Below, in pieces: positions 41,106 through 48,957 of a DNA stretch of 64,000 nucleotides (position 1 is the first letter of the stretch; each line of letters starts with the position of its first letter). Origin of the DNA: Trichomonas vaginalis G3 (taxonomy: Eukaryota; Parabasalia; Trichomonadida; Trichomonadidae); the NCBI RefSeq assembly GCF_026262505.1, contig NC_067207.1:12182082-12246081 (forward strand), in the 5' to 3' direction. The translations under genes and the position numbers were made by a program. A model generated the notes under the pieces. That model searched no databases. It was not told where the DNA came from and saw only the letters and a program-made list of their open reading frames with translations.

Positions 41106-41690
41106 TTACTTGTATGGGCAAGCTGCAAGAATGAAGTCGACTATCTCAGTCTTTGTCTTGACCAGTTGGACTGCTCTTGCGAGTACGTCTGTTTTGCGGT
41201 CTCCAGCTGGTGTCTGACCTTCGTAATTGCGCATGTTCTTGAGAGCTCCAACTGTAAATGATTGTAGGATGAAGAGTCTCTCAGACTGCTTGAGGTAGTC
41301 TTCACGGTCACGAACCGAATCTGTGGTACGAGTCGAATCGGTCGATTTGAGGGAAGAGACTGAAAGCCTGTCGTCTTCCATAGGGGCTGTGGCATAATCT
41401 TTGCGTAAGCGGTTCAGACCTTCTTCGAACTCTTGGTCTCTCTTCGATTTGGATTGAGATTGGAATTGCTGGGGTGGAGCTTGTTGGAACATCCAAGGGT
41501 TGGGGAAGTAAGGCATAGGCTGAGGAGGAGGGTAGTTCGGGAAGCCTTGTGGTAGGTAGTAACCTTGAGGTGGAAATTGGTAGTAATTTGGTGGAGGGAC
41601 TTGCTGGAACTGAGGTTGCTGAGGTGCAGGGGCTGGTGCTTTAGGTTCCTCTGGTTTGGGAATGGGCTCGGTTGGTGGTACGTCGGACAT
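41106..41690 (-). CDS. Pro/Gln-rich protein (right copy)
   Basis: 194 aa, intact. As the left copy: low-complexity Pro/Gln/Tyr head with fewer repeats (PPQGYYLPQGFPNYPPPQPM) and a nearly invariant C-terminal helical domain. The promoter side is a repeat block different from that of the left copy. Confidence 0.7.
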   Translation of the reverse strand: MSDVPPTEPIPKPEEPKAPAPAPQQPQFQQVPPPNYYQFPPQGYYLPQGFPNYPPPQPMPYFPNPWMFQQAPPQQFQSQSKSKRDQEFEEGLNRLRKDYATAPMEDDRLSVSSLKSTDSTRTTDSVRDREDYLKQSERLFILQSFTVGALKNMRNYEGQTPAGDRKTDVLARAVQLVKTKTEIVDFILAACPYK

Positions 41691-41699
41691 CTGTTTGTG

Positions 41700-41963
41700 G
41701 CTTAACCGTCGGAAGGAAAAACCTTTCCTGTCGGAAGGAAAAACCTTTCCTGTCGGAAGGAAAAACCTTTCCTGTCGGAAGGAAGAACTTTTTCTGTTGG
41801 AAGGAAAAACTTTTTCTGAAGTTCGACCAAAAAGTTCTCAATTTTCGAAAATTTGAATGGTTTACGGACGGACAACTGGAAGAACTTTTTCTGTCGGAAG
41901 GAAAAATTTTTCCCTTTGTCCGGAAAATTTTTTCCAGTTGTCGGGAAAATATTTTCCTGTCGG
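41700..41963 (+). repeat. Tandem ~22-bp repeats between divergent genes (right version)
   Basis: Units such as TCGGAAGGAAAAACCTTTCC followed by TG are repeated about four times exactly, then degenerate copies (GGAAGAACTTTTTCTG, GGAAAATTTTTTCC) continue to 41960. Each unit is a near palindrome (GGAAGG ... CCTTTCC). Nothing of the left-arm repeat is present. Confidence 0.85.
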
Positions 41964-42350
41964 ATGGAAGGACTCGGAATGCAAGAAGGACTTGACGAGG
42001 CAATTTACCTAATTGAAATTAACGACTGCGTAAAAGACTACTTGCGCAAGGTCATGAAGCCCAAGGTCAAGTTCATCTCTATTACTGGAAGGTCTACACT
42101 TCAGCTCGAGACTTCGACTGGAATTCCAATTCAAATACCAGACGGGACAGCCTACGATGGCATAAAGGACGCCAAAAGAGAAGCTCTTGTTAAGTTCCTA
42201 AACAAACGTCCTTGGATAAAAATACCAAACAAGGAGAACCCCCTACCCCATATGAAATTGGCAATTCAGTCTCTCCTTCACTTCTCGGGTCAGCCGTTCT
42301 ACATAACCTGTGAAGGCGACATTCAGCCAGTTCTTCAGCCAGTTCAGTAA
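41964..42350 (+). CDS. Divergent 128-aa protein next to repeat block (right version)
   Basis: Start chosen at the first ATG after the repeats (MEGLGMQEGLDEAIYLIEIN); an alternative is 41979. It is homologous to 28685-29059 with about 55% identity by eye, the most different gene pair of the two arms. Ends HFSGQPFYITCEGDIQPVLQ. Function unknown; see the left version. Confidence 0.65.
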   Translation: MEGLGMQEGLDEAIYLIEINDCVKDYLRKVMKPKVKFISITGRSTLQLETSTGIPIQIPDGTAYDGIKDAKREALVKFLNKRPWIKIPNKENPLPHMKLAIQSLLHFSGQPFYITCEGDIQPVLQPVQ

Positions 42351-42378
42351 ACATCTCATTTTAACTTCACTTTTTTTT

Positions 42379-42675
42379 ATGTTTTTACTCACACTCGTAC
42401 TCAACAGGTTTGTGTACAACTATTTCAACTGTGAACCTTGTATTGACCGGTCTTCCTGCAAATGCAAGTTCGGTCAATACACAATTTATGGTGGCAAGAA
42501 GGACAGTGGGGAATGTTATTCTGACATCTGTTGTTGCGCTCGAGAGAGATTTGAAATTTCAGAGCCACCTCCCCCAAGAACTCCAACACCAACACTCAAG
42601 TTGCCAAAGACTCATGTGAAGAAGAAGCCTTCTGGTAAGTTTCTTATAGCCATATACATGGCACGCTTTGAGTAA
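42379..42675 (+). CDS. Small Cys-rich protein (right copy)
   Basis: 98 aa from MFLLTLVLNRF; a frame continues upstream into the preceding gene, but the left copy starts here. Same Cys cluster (CEPC, CKCKF, CYSDICCCA) and a slightly longer proline stretch (SEPPPPRTPTPT). Probably membrane-anchored or secreted; function unknown. Confidence 0.7.
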   Translation: MFLLTLVLNRFVYNYFNCEPCIDRSSCKCKFGQYTIYGGKKDSGECYSDICCCARERFEISEPPPPRTPTPTLKLPKTHVKKKPSGKFLIAIYMARFE

Positions 42676-42697
42676 AAACATTTTTTTCATTTTTTGA

Positions 42698-43282
42698 ATG
42701 AAGCAAGTTAAATTCGTCCCACACCAATCTCAATGGACCGATGAAGAGTTTCAAGCCATGGTTGAAGGCGTTGAGAACGACATAGACGGCGAACTTGAAG
42801 GAGCTCAAACCACAATTGCAACCAAAATTGCAGAAGTCAAGGAACAAATAGCTCCACTTAAAGCTACCAAAGCTACTCTTGACCTCATGGATAGTTACCG
42901 TTTAGATGTCAAGAGTGGAATAAGACAATTAAAATTAAAACTTCTAAACTACGAAGCTATACTCCAAAAGTTAGCAGAAATGAGAAGACTTTACCAGAGC
43001 TACTTACATGTAAGGGACTTACCTTCAAGCAGTCCGACCAAAGATGAATTTTCTGACATTGTCCCAATTTTGTCCGAAAGTCAGCTCAGATGTTTCGAAC
43101 TGCTCCCAACATATCCAGAATATGAACGTTTGCCTGAACTCTTCCGCAATCTCAAAAAACGTTTTTTGGTTCTCATGTTCGAAACTTTTATCGGAAGAGA
43201 CAACAAACGTTCAGAAGAAGAACAAGATATTATTTTAAACTTGTTGTATGACTTAACCGTCATAACAAGCTTTTTGAAGTAA
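42698..43282 (+). CDS. Helical coiled-coil 194-aa protein (right copy)
   Basis: Intact. Long helices (EGVENDIDGELEGAQTTIAT, EVKEQIAPLKATKATLDLMD) with heptad spacing, then a helical C-terminal domain (LPTYPEYERLPELFRNLKKR ... DLTVITSFLK). Possibly a scaffold or fibre-like assembly factor. It is the middle of a same-strand run 41964-44013 with gaps of 22-32 bp. Confidence 0.68.
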   Translation: MKQVKFVPHQSQWTDEEFQAMVEGVENDIDGELEGAQTTIATKIAEVKEQIAPLKATKATLDLMDSYRLDVKSGIRQLKLKLLNYEAILQKLAEMRRLYQSYLHVRDLPSSSPTKDEFSDIVPILSESQLRCFELLPTYPEYERLPELFRNLKKRFLVLMFETFIGRDNKRSEEEQDIILNLLYDLTVITSFLK

Positions 43283-43314
43283 AACCGTCATTCTCAAACC
43301 ACTTCATTTTTTCG

Positions 43315-44013
43315 ATGTCCGAACAAGCACCGAAGCCGAACACAATAGCAGATGTCCTTTCAAGGTTGCCAGACAAGCGCCCAGTTCAAATTCAAATTAT
43401 GCATTTGAAAGCTCATCTGACAAACACCGTTAAGACTCTCCAAAGTAGTCTTATGGAAGAGATGAAGGGACTTAAAGTCGAAGTCCTCACGAACCAAGCT
43501 TCCAATGAGAAACGCCTGAACGATTTCACGGAAACCTTGCACATTTACGCGAGAGAGAACCGAGACCTTGCCAGACTCATCTACCGTTTCTTCGAAGAGA
43601 TAGATGCCATCTGGAAGGTACTCGGAAAGGACAGAACCTCCAACACCGTAATTCGTGAGTACCAAATTGAAGAAGGTATTATCAAAGAAGAGGAAGAAGA
43701 GGAAGAAGAGGAAGAAGAGGAAGAAGAGAAACACGAAGAAGAGGAAGTTTGGGCAACCCTTGTTGCCGATGACACTTACGAAATTTCCCAACCCTACCCA
43801 TACAAAATCCGCAACAGGGAGACCGGCAAGGTTCTAACCCCAGTCCTCAACAACTTGGGACACTTGAACCTTAACCTTCGGAATCGCGGTTCAATCTCCA
43901 TGGGCAAGCTTGTCGCAATTCAATGGGTTCCAAATCCAGGCAAGAAGACGAAGGTCAGACACATTGACGGTGACAAGCTCAACAACCGTAAGGAGAACCT
44001 CGAGTGGTTCTAA
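43315..44013 (+). CDS. Coiled-coil protein fused to a NUMOD4/HNH-like domain
   Basis: 232 aa. N-terminal helices (1-115), a Glu-rich microsatellite-coded stretch (~122-145), then an HNH_3-like domain (~150-232): YEISQPYPYKIRNRETGKVL, MGKLVAIQWVPNPGKK, VRHIDGDKLNNRKENLEWF. The first conserved His before the LVA segment is replaced (MGKLVA, usually HRLVA) and the protein stops right after LEWF, so the nuclease may be inactive and kept for DNA binding. Related to the HNH gene at 5181-5885. Confidence 0.72.
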   Translation: MSEQAPKPNTIADVLSRLPDKRPVQIQIMHLKAHLTNTVKTLQSSLMEEMKGLKVEVLTNQASNEKRLNDFTETLHIYARENRDLARLIYRFFEEIDAIWKVLGKDRTSNTVIREYQIEEGIIKEEEEEEEEEEEEEEKHEEEEVWATLVADDTYEISQPYPYKIRNRETGKVLTPVLNNLGHLNLNLRNRGSISMGKLVAIQWVPNPGKKTKVRHIDGDKLNNRKENLEWF

Positions 44014-44062
44014 GAGTAAAAAAATTTTATTTTAGGGGGAAACCCCAAGTAAATTTAGGTGT

Positions 44063-44326
44063 TTATTTGGATAAGTATGTTAAATTAAGGGCAATTTGGA
44101 TAAGTAGTTCCTGACCCCTGAATTGGACTCTTTCGTCATCCCAGTTGCGTAGGAGGTCGTCCCAGAGGAGTTGGTAGAATTGCCAATCCAAGGACGATTT
44201 GTCCTCCCAGGCATTGAGGATGTACTGCTCGTAGAGTCTCATGACCTCTGCCTTGCACCAGACACCCTCTCCCTTGGAACGTAAGGCTTCTTCGAAGTGC
44301 TCGAATGCGATTGGCTGCATGACCAT
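44063..44326 (-). CDS. Unknown 87-aa protein (right copy)
   Basis: Start at MVMQPIAFEHFEEALRSKGE; TCATTT just upstream resembles a trichomonad initiator. Trp-rich helical body (WEDKSSLDWQFYQLLWDDLL). Divergent from the next gene. Function unknown. Confidence 0.6.
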   Translation of the reverse strand: MVMQPIAFEHFEEALRSKGEGVWCKAEVMRLYEQYILNAWEDKSSLDWQFYQLLWDDLLRNWDDERVQFRGQELLIQIALNLTYLSK

Positions 44327-44356
44327 CCGAAATGACACTTTTTGTCCGTTTGGTCA

Positions 44357-44602
44357 ATGTTCGTGTCTCGTGCCATAGTCGATGAAAATACAGACAAACA
44401 GGTTATATATGAGTTTGAGACCAAGAATGGTGTAACTCGACCTGTCCGATTCAAAGACTCCGAGGGCGACCATGAAATTAAACGGAAATTAGCTAGGAAG
44501 GAATATAAAATGGACTGGTTGCCACCACCTCCACCTCCACCACCTTTACCTGTTCCTCAAGTAAATAAGCCTTTCCCGTTCCCAAGAATTCCCACATTTT
44601 AA
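44357..44602 (+). CDS. Unknown 81-aa protein with poly-proline tail
   Basis: MFVSRAIVDENTDKQVIYEF, then basic KLARKEYKMDWL and a run of eight prolines with a PFPFPRIPTF end. The left copy lacks the tail. Convergent with the polymerase gene. Function unknown. Confidence 0.55.
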   Translation: MFVSRAIVDENTDKQVIYEFETKNGVTRPVRFKDSEGDHEIKRKLARKEYKMDWLPPPPPPPPLPVPQVNKPFPFPRIPTF

Positions 44603-44624
44603 TTCAAATTCGAATAAAAATTTT

Positions 44625-46769
44625 TTATTTCATGCAATGTTTTATTTCTGTGCCGTCTTCAAGTATGCCCCAGTACTTACGCTTGGAGAGGACATGAACT
44701 TCGGTGAAAATTTTGTCCAATTTGAATTGACCCATCTTTTCACCGACCATTCCCATTTCAATGAGTTTGTTATAGCCTTCTTCGTTCGTCATGAGTGCGT
44801 CAATGTTCTCATAGTAAACCTTCACTTTGGATTTGACTTCGGAGAAGAATTTGTTGTAGTTGTCAAGGACTGCCTTTGCGAACTGAGGGTAAGACCAATG
44901 TTCGACAATAGGTTTTAATGTGGTTACTAAGCCACTTTGACCTTGAGTGAATTCGTACTTCAAAACAAAAGGAGAAAACCTTTCAACAAAGTTGTCGACC
45001 TTCTCATAATGTTTACTCTTCATCTCTTGAGGTTTCTTAATGGAATATCCCCATGTCGAATTCATAAGCAATTTGAGTGTCATTGCAAGTTTGGGGTTTG
45101 AAGCTTTCCTAATATCATAGAGTTGTTGTATGACTTTTCCAACTGTATAGTTCCTTCCCGGGAACTCACCGTCTTCGTTTGGAATTCCAGTCGGGATATA
45201 TTGGACGAACCTCATGTACGCAGCGTTAAGGTCGACATAGTATATCTTTTCATCTGAGTCGAACTTATCGCATCCAATTGGTCCAGTTTGTGGAAATTCA
45301 AGTGAGTCTCTTATCTTTTGAGAAACTTCTCCTGTTATCTCATAAACATCGTCAAAGCAACCTGTTTCATATAAAATTTTCTGACCTAACTCAGATGCTC
45401 TCCAATACAATTTGACGTCAATTGGATGTCTCAATGGAAGTTTGTTTATAGCATCTTGAAGTTCTTGCAACCTCATTGGAAGTTCTTCTGGTTCAGGTTG
45501 GTATCCGAACAATCCAACCCCTTGTGGAATTGTGTACTTCTTTTGTACTAGAACTTTGTCTGGAACAACTTTTGGTCTTGCTAACAATGAAAAGTTTGTT
45601 TCGTCTTTTGGTACAAAAGTTTCTGTCAGCTTGTCATCTGGAATTGGTTCCAACAAACCTTTCTCGAAAAGAATGTTAACAGCTCTGACAATGTTACACT
45701 TACCTTTTCCGAACATAAGACTTTCGTTCAACATGAAGTGGTTGTGGACAATTGCAATCTTCAACCATGGTAAGTCTTTGTCAACAACATAGTCGTCATG
45801 TGAAGAACCTTTAGCTGTAGGTATGCTGACTCGGATATTGACATTTGCCAACGGTGCAATTTTTGCCAATTGACCTCTGAGAATGTACCTTGTCTTCACA
45901 CATGACTCAAGATACTTCATCTTCTCTTCTGTAACAAGACCAGAGTTCCTGAGACATGTAAGAATGCAAGGTTCATTGACAATTGTTTCAATTGAATTGT
46001 AAATTCCATACCTTGTCAAGTCAATGTCAGACTTATTTATGAACGGGAAGTATCCAGCATGTTGTCTGACTGCTTGAGGGTTAGGTTGGTACCATTCGAA
46101 CTTGACACTTGCAATTCCTTCAATTGCATTCAAAATGTCTGAGTCGGAGTCAACCATTTGTTCTCTCTTTGTAGTCTTGAAAGCGTCAAGAAGTTTTGCA
46201 GCTGTTTGTTCATTGCCATTTGCATAGTAAATGTGACCATCCAAATCTGTTATGGTCAATCTGAGATTGTATCCTTTCTTATTTCCATCTTGAATTGCAG
46301 CAAGTACTCCCATGAAGCCTTCTTTGTTCTTTCCTTCGTCAAAGTTTACTGTAAAGGTTCGACCAGATGTAATTTGACTTCTAACTTCACGATACTTTTC
46401 ATATGCATATCTTGTTCTTTCCATGGGAGCATGACCATCCTCTGCACTACCTTTTTTCCTTCTCAAAGGATGCAATTGTTCGTCATGTTTCCAGTAGAAT
46501 CTGGCAAAGCCGTCGTGTCCTTCAACTTGAGGTTCACTAACATCGAAAGGCATGTCCATAAGACGTTCTTCTTCTAACCTCTCTAGTCTGTTTGGATAAT
46601 TTGCACGTGCTGTTTCCAAATCCATTTCGTAGGTCAGACCAGCCAGTTTGTCATAGACTTTTATGGGTCTTCCCTTCCTATATTTAAAATTCTTCGAAAC
46701 TCTCCAACCATATCTTTGCAACTCTGCTTTTATTCTAGCAGACTTTCTATCCATTCTATATGGGGGCAT
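44625..46769 (-). CDS. Protein-primed DNA polymerase B (right copy, intact)
   Basis: 714 aa. Palm motifs in order: A YYVDLNAAYMRF (~510), B LKLLMNSTWGYSIKK (~565) and C YYENIDALMTNEEG (~653). Motif C keeps one Asp of the usual DTD pair. The N-terminal half is basic and shows no clear 3'-5' exonuclease motif. Protein-primed PolB copies linear genomes from their ends and is a hallmark of Mavericks. The leader TTTTTTTATTTTTATAAAA precedes the ATG. Compared with typical ~1000-aa Maverick polymerases it is short, perhaps missing exonuclease or terminal-protein parts. Confidence 0.85.
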   Translation of the reverse strand: MPPYRMDRKSARIKAELQRYGWRVSKNFKYRKGRPIKVYDKLAGLTYEMDLETARANYPNRLERLEEERLMDMPFDVSEPQVEGHDGFARFYWKHDEQLHPLRRKKGSAEDGHAPMERTRYAYEKYREVRSQITSGRTFTVNFDEGKNKEGFMGVLAAIQDGNKKGYNLRLTITDLDGHIYYANGNEQTAAKLLDAFKTTKREQMVDSDSDILNAIEGIASVKFEWYQPNPQAVRQHAGYFPFINKSDIDLTRYGIYNSIETIVNEPCILTCLRNSGLVTEEKMKYLESCVKTRYILRGQLAKIAPLANVNIRVSIPTAKGSSHDDYVVDKDLPWLKIAIVHNHFMLNESLMFGKGKCNIVRAVNILFEKGLLEPIPDDKLTETFVPKDETNFSLLARPKVVPDKVLVQKKYTIPQGVGLFGYQPEPEELPMRLQELQDAINKLPLRHPIDVKLYWRASELGQKILYETGCFDDVYEITGEVSQKIRDSLEFPQTGPIGCDKFDSDEKIYYVDLNAAYMRFVQYIPTGIPNEDGEFPGRNYTVGKVIQQLYDIRKASNPKLAMTLKLLMNSTWGYSIKKPQEMKSKHYEKVDNFVERFSPFVLKYEFTQGQSGLVTTLKPIVEHWSYPQFAKAVLDNYNKFFSEVKSKVKVYYENIDALMTNEEGYNKLIEMGMVGEKMGQFKLDKIFTEVHVLSKRKYWGILEDGTEIKHCMK

Positions 46770-46799
46770 TTTTATAAAAATAAAAAAATGTTTTTTTCT

Positions 46800-47384
46800 T
46801 TACTTAACATAACCGCCTGCTGCCATAAGTCTTTGACGCCAACCCATACCAGCTAATGAAGGTTGACTTGGTTTAGTTTGGAAACTAAACTTTGGTTTTG
46901 GTTTATCTTCCGTTTTTGGTTTCTCTTCTTCTATCGGTTTTTCGTCACTTTTCGGTTCCTCTGACTTTACTTCACTTGCAGGAACAGTTGTGTTGTCAAC
47001 ATCTTCATAAATATCATATGCCATTTGTTTTTGTTTTCCTTTCAACTTTTTGTGTTTGTTGTAAAGTTTAGAATATTTCGACTCTAAGTCAATGAGATGT
47101 TCTATAATGAACTGTTGGTCAGTGAAGTAAACTTTTCCATCTGTTGTCTCGAAAGCTCCTTCAGACTTCAATATTTTATTTGTGAGAGTCTGTTTCTTTT
47201 TTGAGATACTAGCCGTTCCATTTCTATGAAAAGTGACTTTATAGTTAGGGTTTGTATTTCCAGACCTGGCACTTTCTATTATTGAATTTTTCTCTTCATC
47301 TGTAAGTTCTTTGACAGGTTTTGACAATGGTTCTGAACTTTTTGTTTGTGGTGTCAAATCTACGGTTTCAACTTCTTCGGTCAT
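46800..47384 (-). CDS. Acidic/basic 194-aa protein (right copy, intact)
   Basis: N-terminal acidic part, a middle fold (YKVTFHRNGTASISKKKQTL ... YFTDQQFIIEHLIDLESKYS) and a disordered Pro/Glu/Lys part (SEEPKSDEKPIEEEKPKTED) ending GMGWRQRLMAAGGYVK. A leader with TTTTTTACTGAGATGAA precedes it. Position beside the pVI-like gene suggests a virion core or scaffold protein; unproven. Confidence 0.65.
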   Translation of the reverse strand: MTEEVETVDLTPQTKSSEPLSKPVKELTDEEKNSIIESARSGNTNPNYKVTFHRNGTASISKKKQTLTNKILKSEGAFETTDGKVYFTDQQFIIEHLIDLESKYSKLYNKHKKLKGKQKQMAYDIYEDVDNTTVPASEVKSEEPKSDEKPIEEEKPKTEDKPKPKFSFQTKPSQPSLAGMGWRQRLMAAGGYVK

Positions 47385-47403
47385 TTCATCTCAGTAAAAA
47401 ATT

Positions 47404-47559
47404 TTAGTTTGGTTTGTTTTCAACTGGTTGTTGTTGTTTTTTAAGTCGGTCTAAAACTTCCTGAGGTATAGGAAGAACTTGACAAACACGTGGTGGTGTA
47501 ACTGCTGGAAGCCGACAAATCCATCTTGAACCCATTTGTCTCAATGCTGTATTGTTCAT
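47404..47559 (-). CDS. Small 51-aa protein (right copy)
   Basis: Same start as the left copy (MNNTALRQMGSRWICRLPAV) but one extra base after DRLK changes the end to KKQQQPVENKPN. Which form is original is unclear. Confidence 0.5.
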   Translation of the reverse strand: MNNTALRQMGSRWICRLPAVTPPRVCQVLPIPQEVLDRLKKQQQPVENKPN

Positions 47560-47578
47560 TTCATCTCAGTAAAAAACT

Positions 47579-47980
47579 TTACATTCCCCACGTTTGAGGC
47601 GGTTGAGGTTGGTTATTGTTTACCCATTGTTGTGCATGGTTATATCCTCTGTTAAAGAATCTTTCACCTTGGTCCATATAGTGTCCTGCTTGGTTATAGT
47701 AGTCATTTGCTTTGTTATAATAGTTTCCTGCTTGTCTTCCTACATTGTCCATCCATCCTTGAACTTTTCCTCTTGTTTCAGGATTTGGAATAAGATTTGT
47801 TGCATCTCGTGCTACATCCCAACCTTTCTGTACAGTTTGTATAATAGGTTGTGCTTTCTCTTTAAGTATACCTAATGTACTCAAAATCTTCCTTCCAACT
47901 CCAAATACACCTCTGGCTATTGTTCCCACTGCGGGCAAAAATCTGGATGCAACTCCTGCTAATGCGCCAAATAAACCCAT
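47579..47980 (-). CDS. Amphipathic virion-like protein, pVI-like (right copy)
   Basis: 133 aa, intact, differing from the left copy at a few residues only. Hydrophobic Gly/Ala N-terminus, YNKANDYYNQ repeats, Gln/Pro tail. A membrane-active or cement role is inferred by analogy. Confidence 0.65.
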   Translation of the reverse strand: MGLFGALAGVASRFLPAVGTIARGVFGVGRKILSTLGILKEKAQPIIQTVQKGWDVARDATNLIPNPETRGKVQGWMDNVGRQAGNYYNKANDYYNQAGHYMDQGERFFNRGYNHAQQWVNNNQPQPPQTWGM

Positions 47981-47997
47981 TTCTTATGGGTTAAAAA

Positions 47998-48957
47998 ATG
48001 ACGAATCCAAACAAGGACCCCTATGTTTCTAAAGCGACAAAGAAAGCACTCATGATAAAAATCTTTAGTTCAACACCAAATGCTTGGTTTATGGATATCT
48101 TGGAAAACATTCCGAGGTATAGAGAAGATGGACCTCCATACTGGCTAATATTTGTCGGTCAAAACACAAGATACTGTGAAGCCATACCATTATGGTCCAA
48201 AAATATTTTAGATGTGAAAACTGCTTTGACAATATTCGTTGACAAATACCATCCAACAAAACTGACATCTGACTGTGAAAGTTCTTTCAAATCAGACGAT
48301 GTAAAAAACTATCTGCGTTCAAAAAATGTAAACCAATATTTCATTGTCGACCAAAACCATTCTGCTCTTGGTGTCATTGACGGTTGTATAAAAATGTTAA
48401 GAGACTTAAACCAACCACAAGGTGGTGAAGCAAATGAAATGTCATATGACGACAAATATAGACACTTCTCCATGGCAAAGATGAGACAAGTTTTAAATAT
48501 TTACAATAGCCGTAAACAAAAAGGTTTGGGAAACCACTCCCCCGAAGAAATGAAAAACAACCCTGACTTAGAGAAAGACTATATATTTAATAATTTAGTC
48601 AAAAGAGACAAACAAGAAAGAATGCCGGGCTTCAAACTTAAGAAAGGTGACAAAGTAAAAATAGAAATACCTAAACGCGACCCATATGAAAATACTATTG
48701 ACTATGACAACAATGGGAACTCGACAGGTACTCACATTCGTGTTCGTAAAAATAGAAGAAAGTATACAAGAGAATATTATGAAGTTTTAGGCAAACATGG
48801 CAAAATGTACACACTGCAAGCAGAAGATAAAACTACTATTGTCAGACCTCGTTTCAAACTTGTCAAAGTTCAAGGTGGTATACTTTCAAAGACAGTTCCT
48901 AACAAATATAAGACAACTCCTGACGAATATGCTAAAGAAGTTGAAAATGACGACTAA
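47998..48957 (+). CDS. Maverick retroviral-type integrase (right copy, intact)
   Basis: 319 aa. The rve core has Asp33 (AWFMDILENI), Asp92 (LTSDCESSF) and, 35 residues later, Asp128 in HSALGVIDGC where most integrases have Glu. It ends in an SH3/chromo-like basic region (GDKVKIEIPKRDPYEN ... RPRFKLVKVQ). The enzyme inserts the element by strand transfer. No N-terminal zinc-binding HHCC domain is visible, so the protein is short at that end. Convergent overlap of 4 nt with the fibre gene. Confidence 0.85.
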   Translation: MTNPNKDPYVSKATKKALMIKIFSSTPNAWFMDILENIPRYREDGPPYWLIFVGQNTRYCEAIPLWSKNILDVKTALTIFVDKYHPTKLTSDCESSFKSDDVKNYLRSKNVNQYFIVDQNHSALGVIDGCIKMLRDLNQPQGGEANEMSYDDKYRHFSMAKMRQVLNIYNSRKQKGLGNHSPEEMKNNPDLEKDYIFNNLVKRDKQERMPGFKLKKGDKVKIEIPKRDPYENTIDYDNNGNSTGTHIRVRKNRRKYTREYYEVLGKHGKMYTLQAEDKTTIVRPRFKLVKVQGGILSKTVPNKYKTTPDEYAKEVENDD

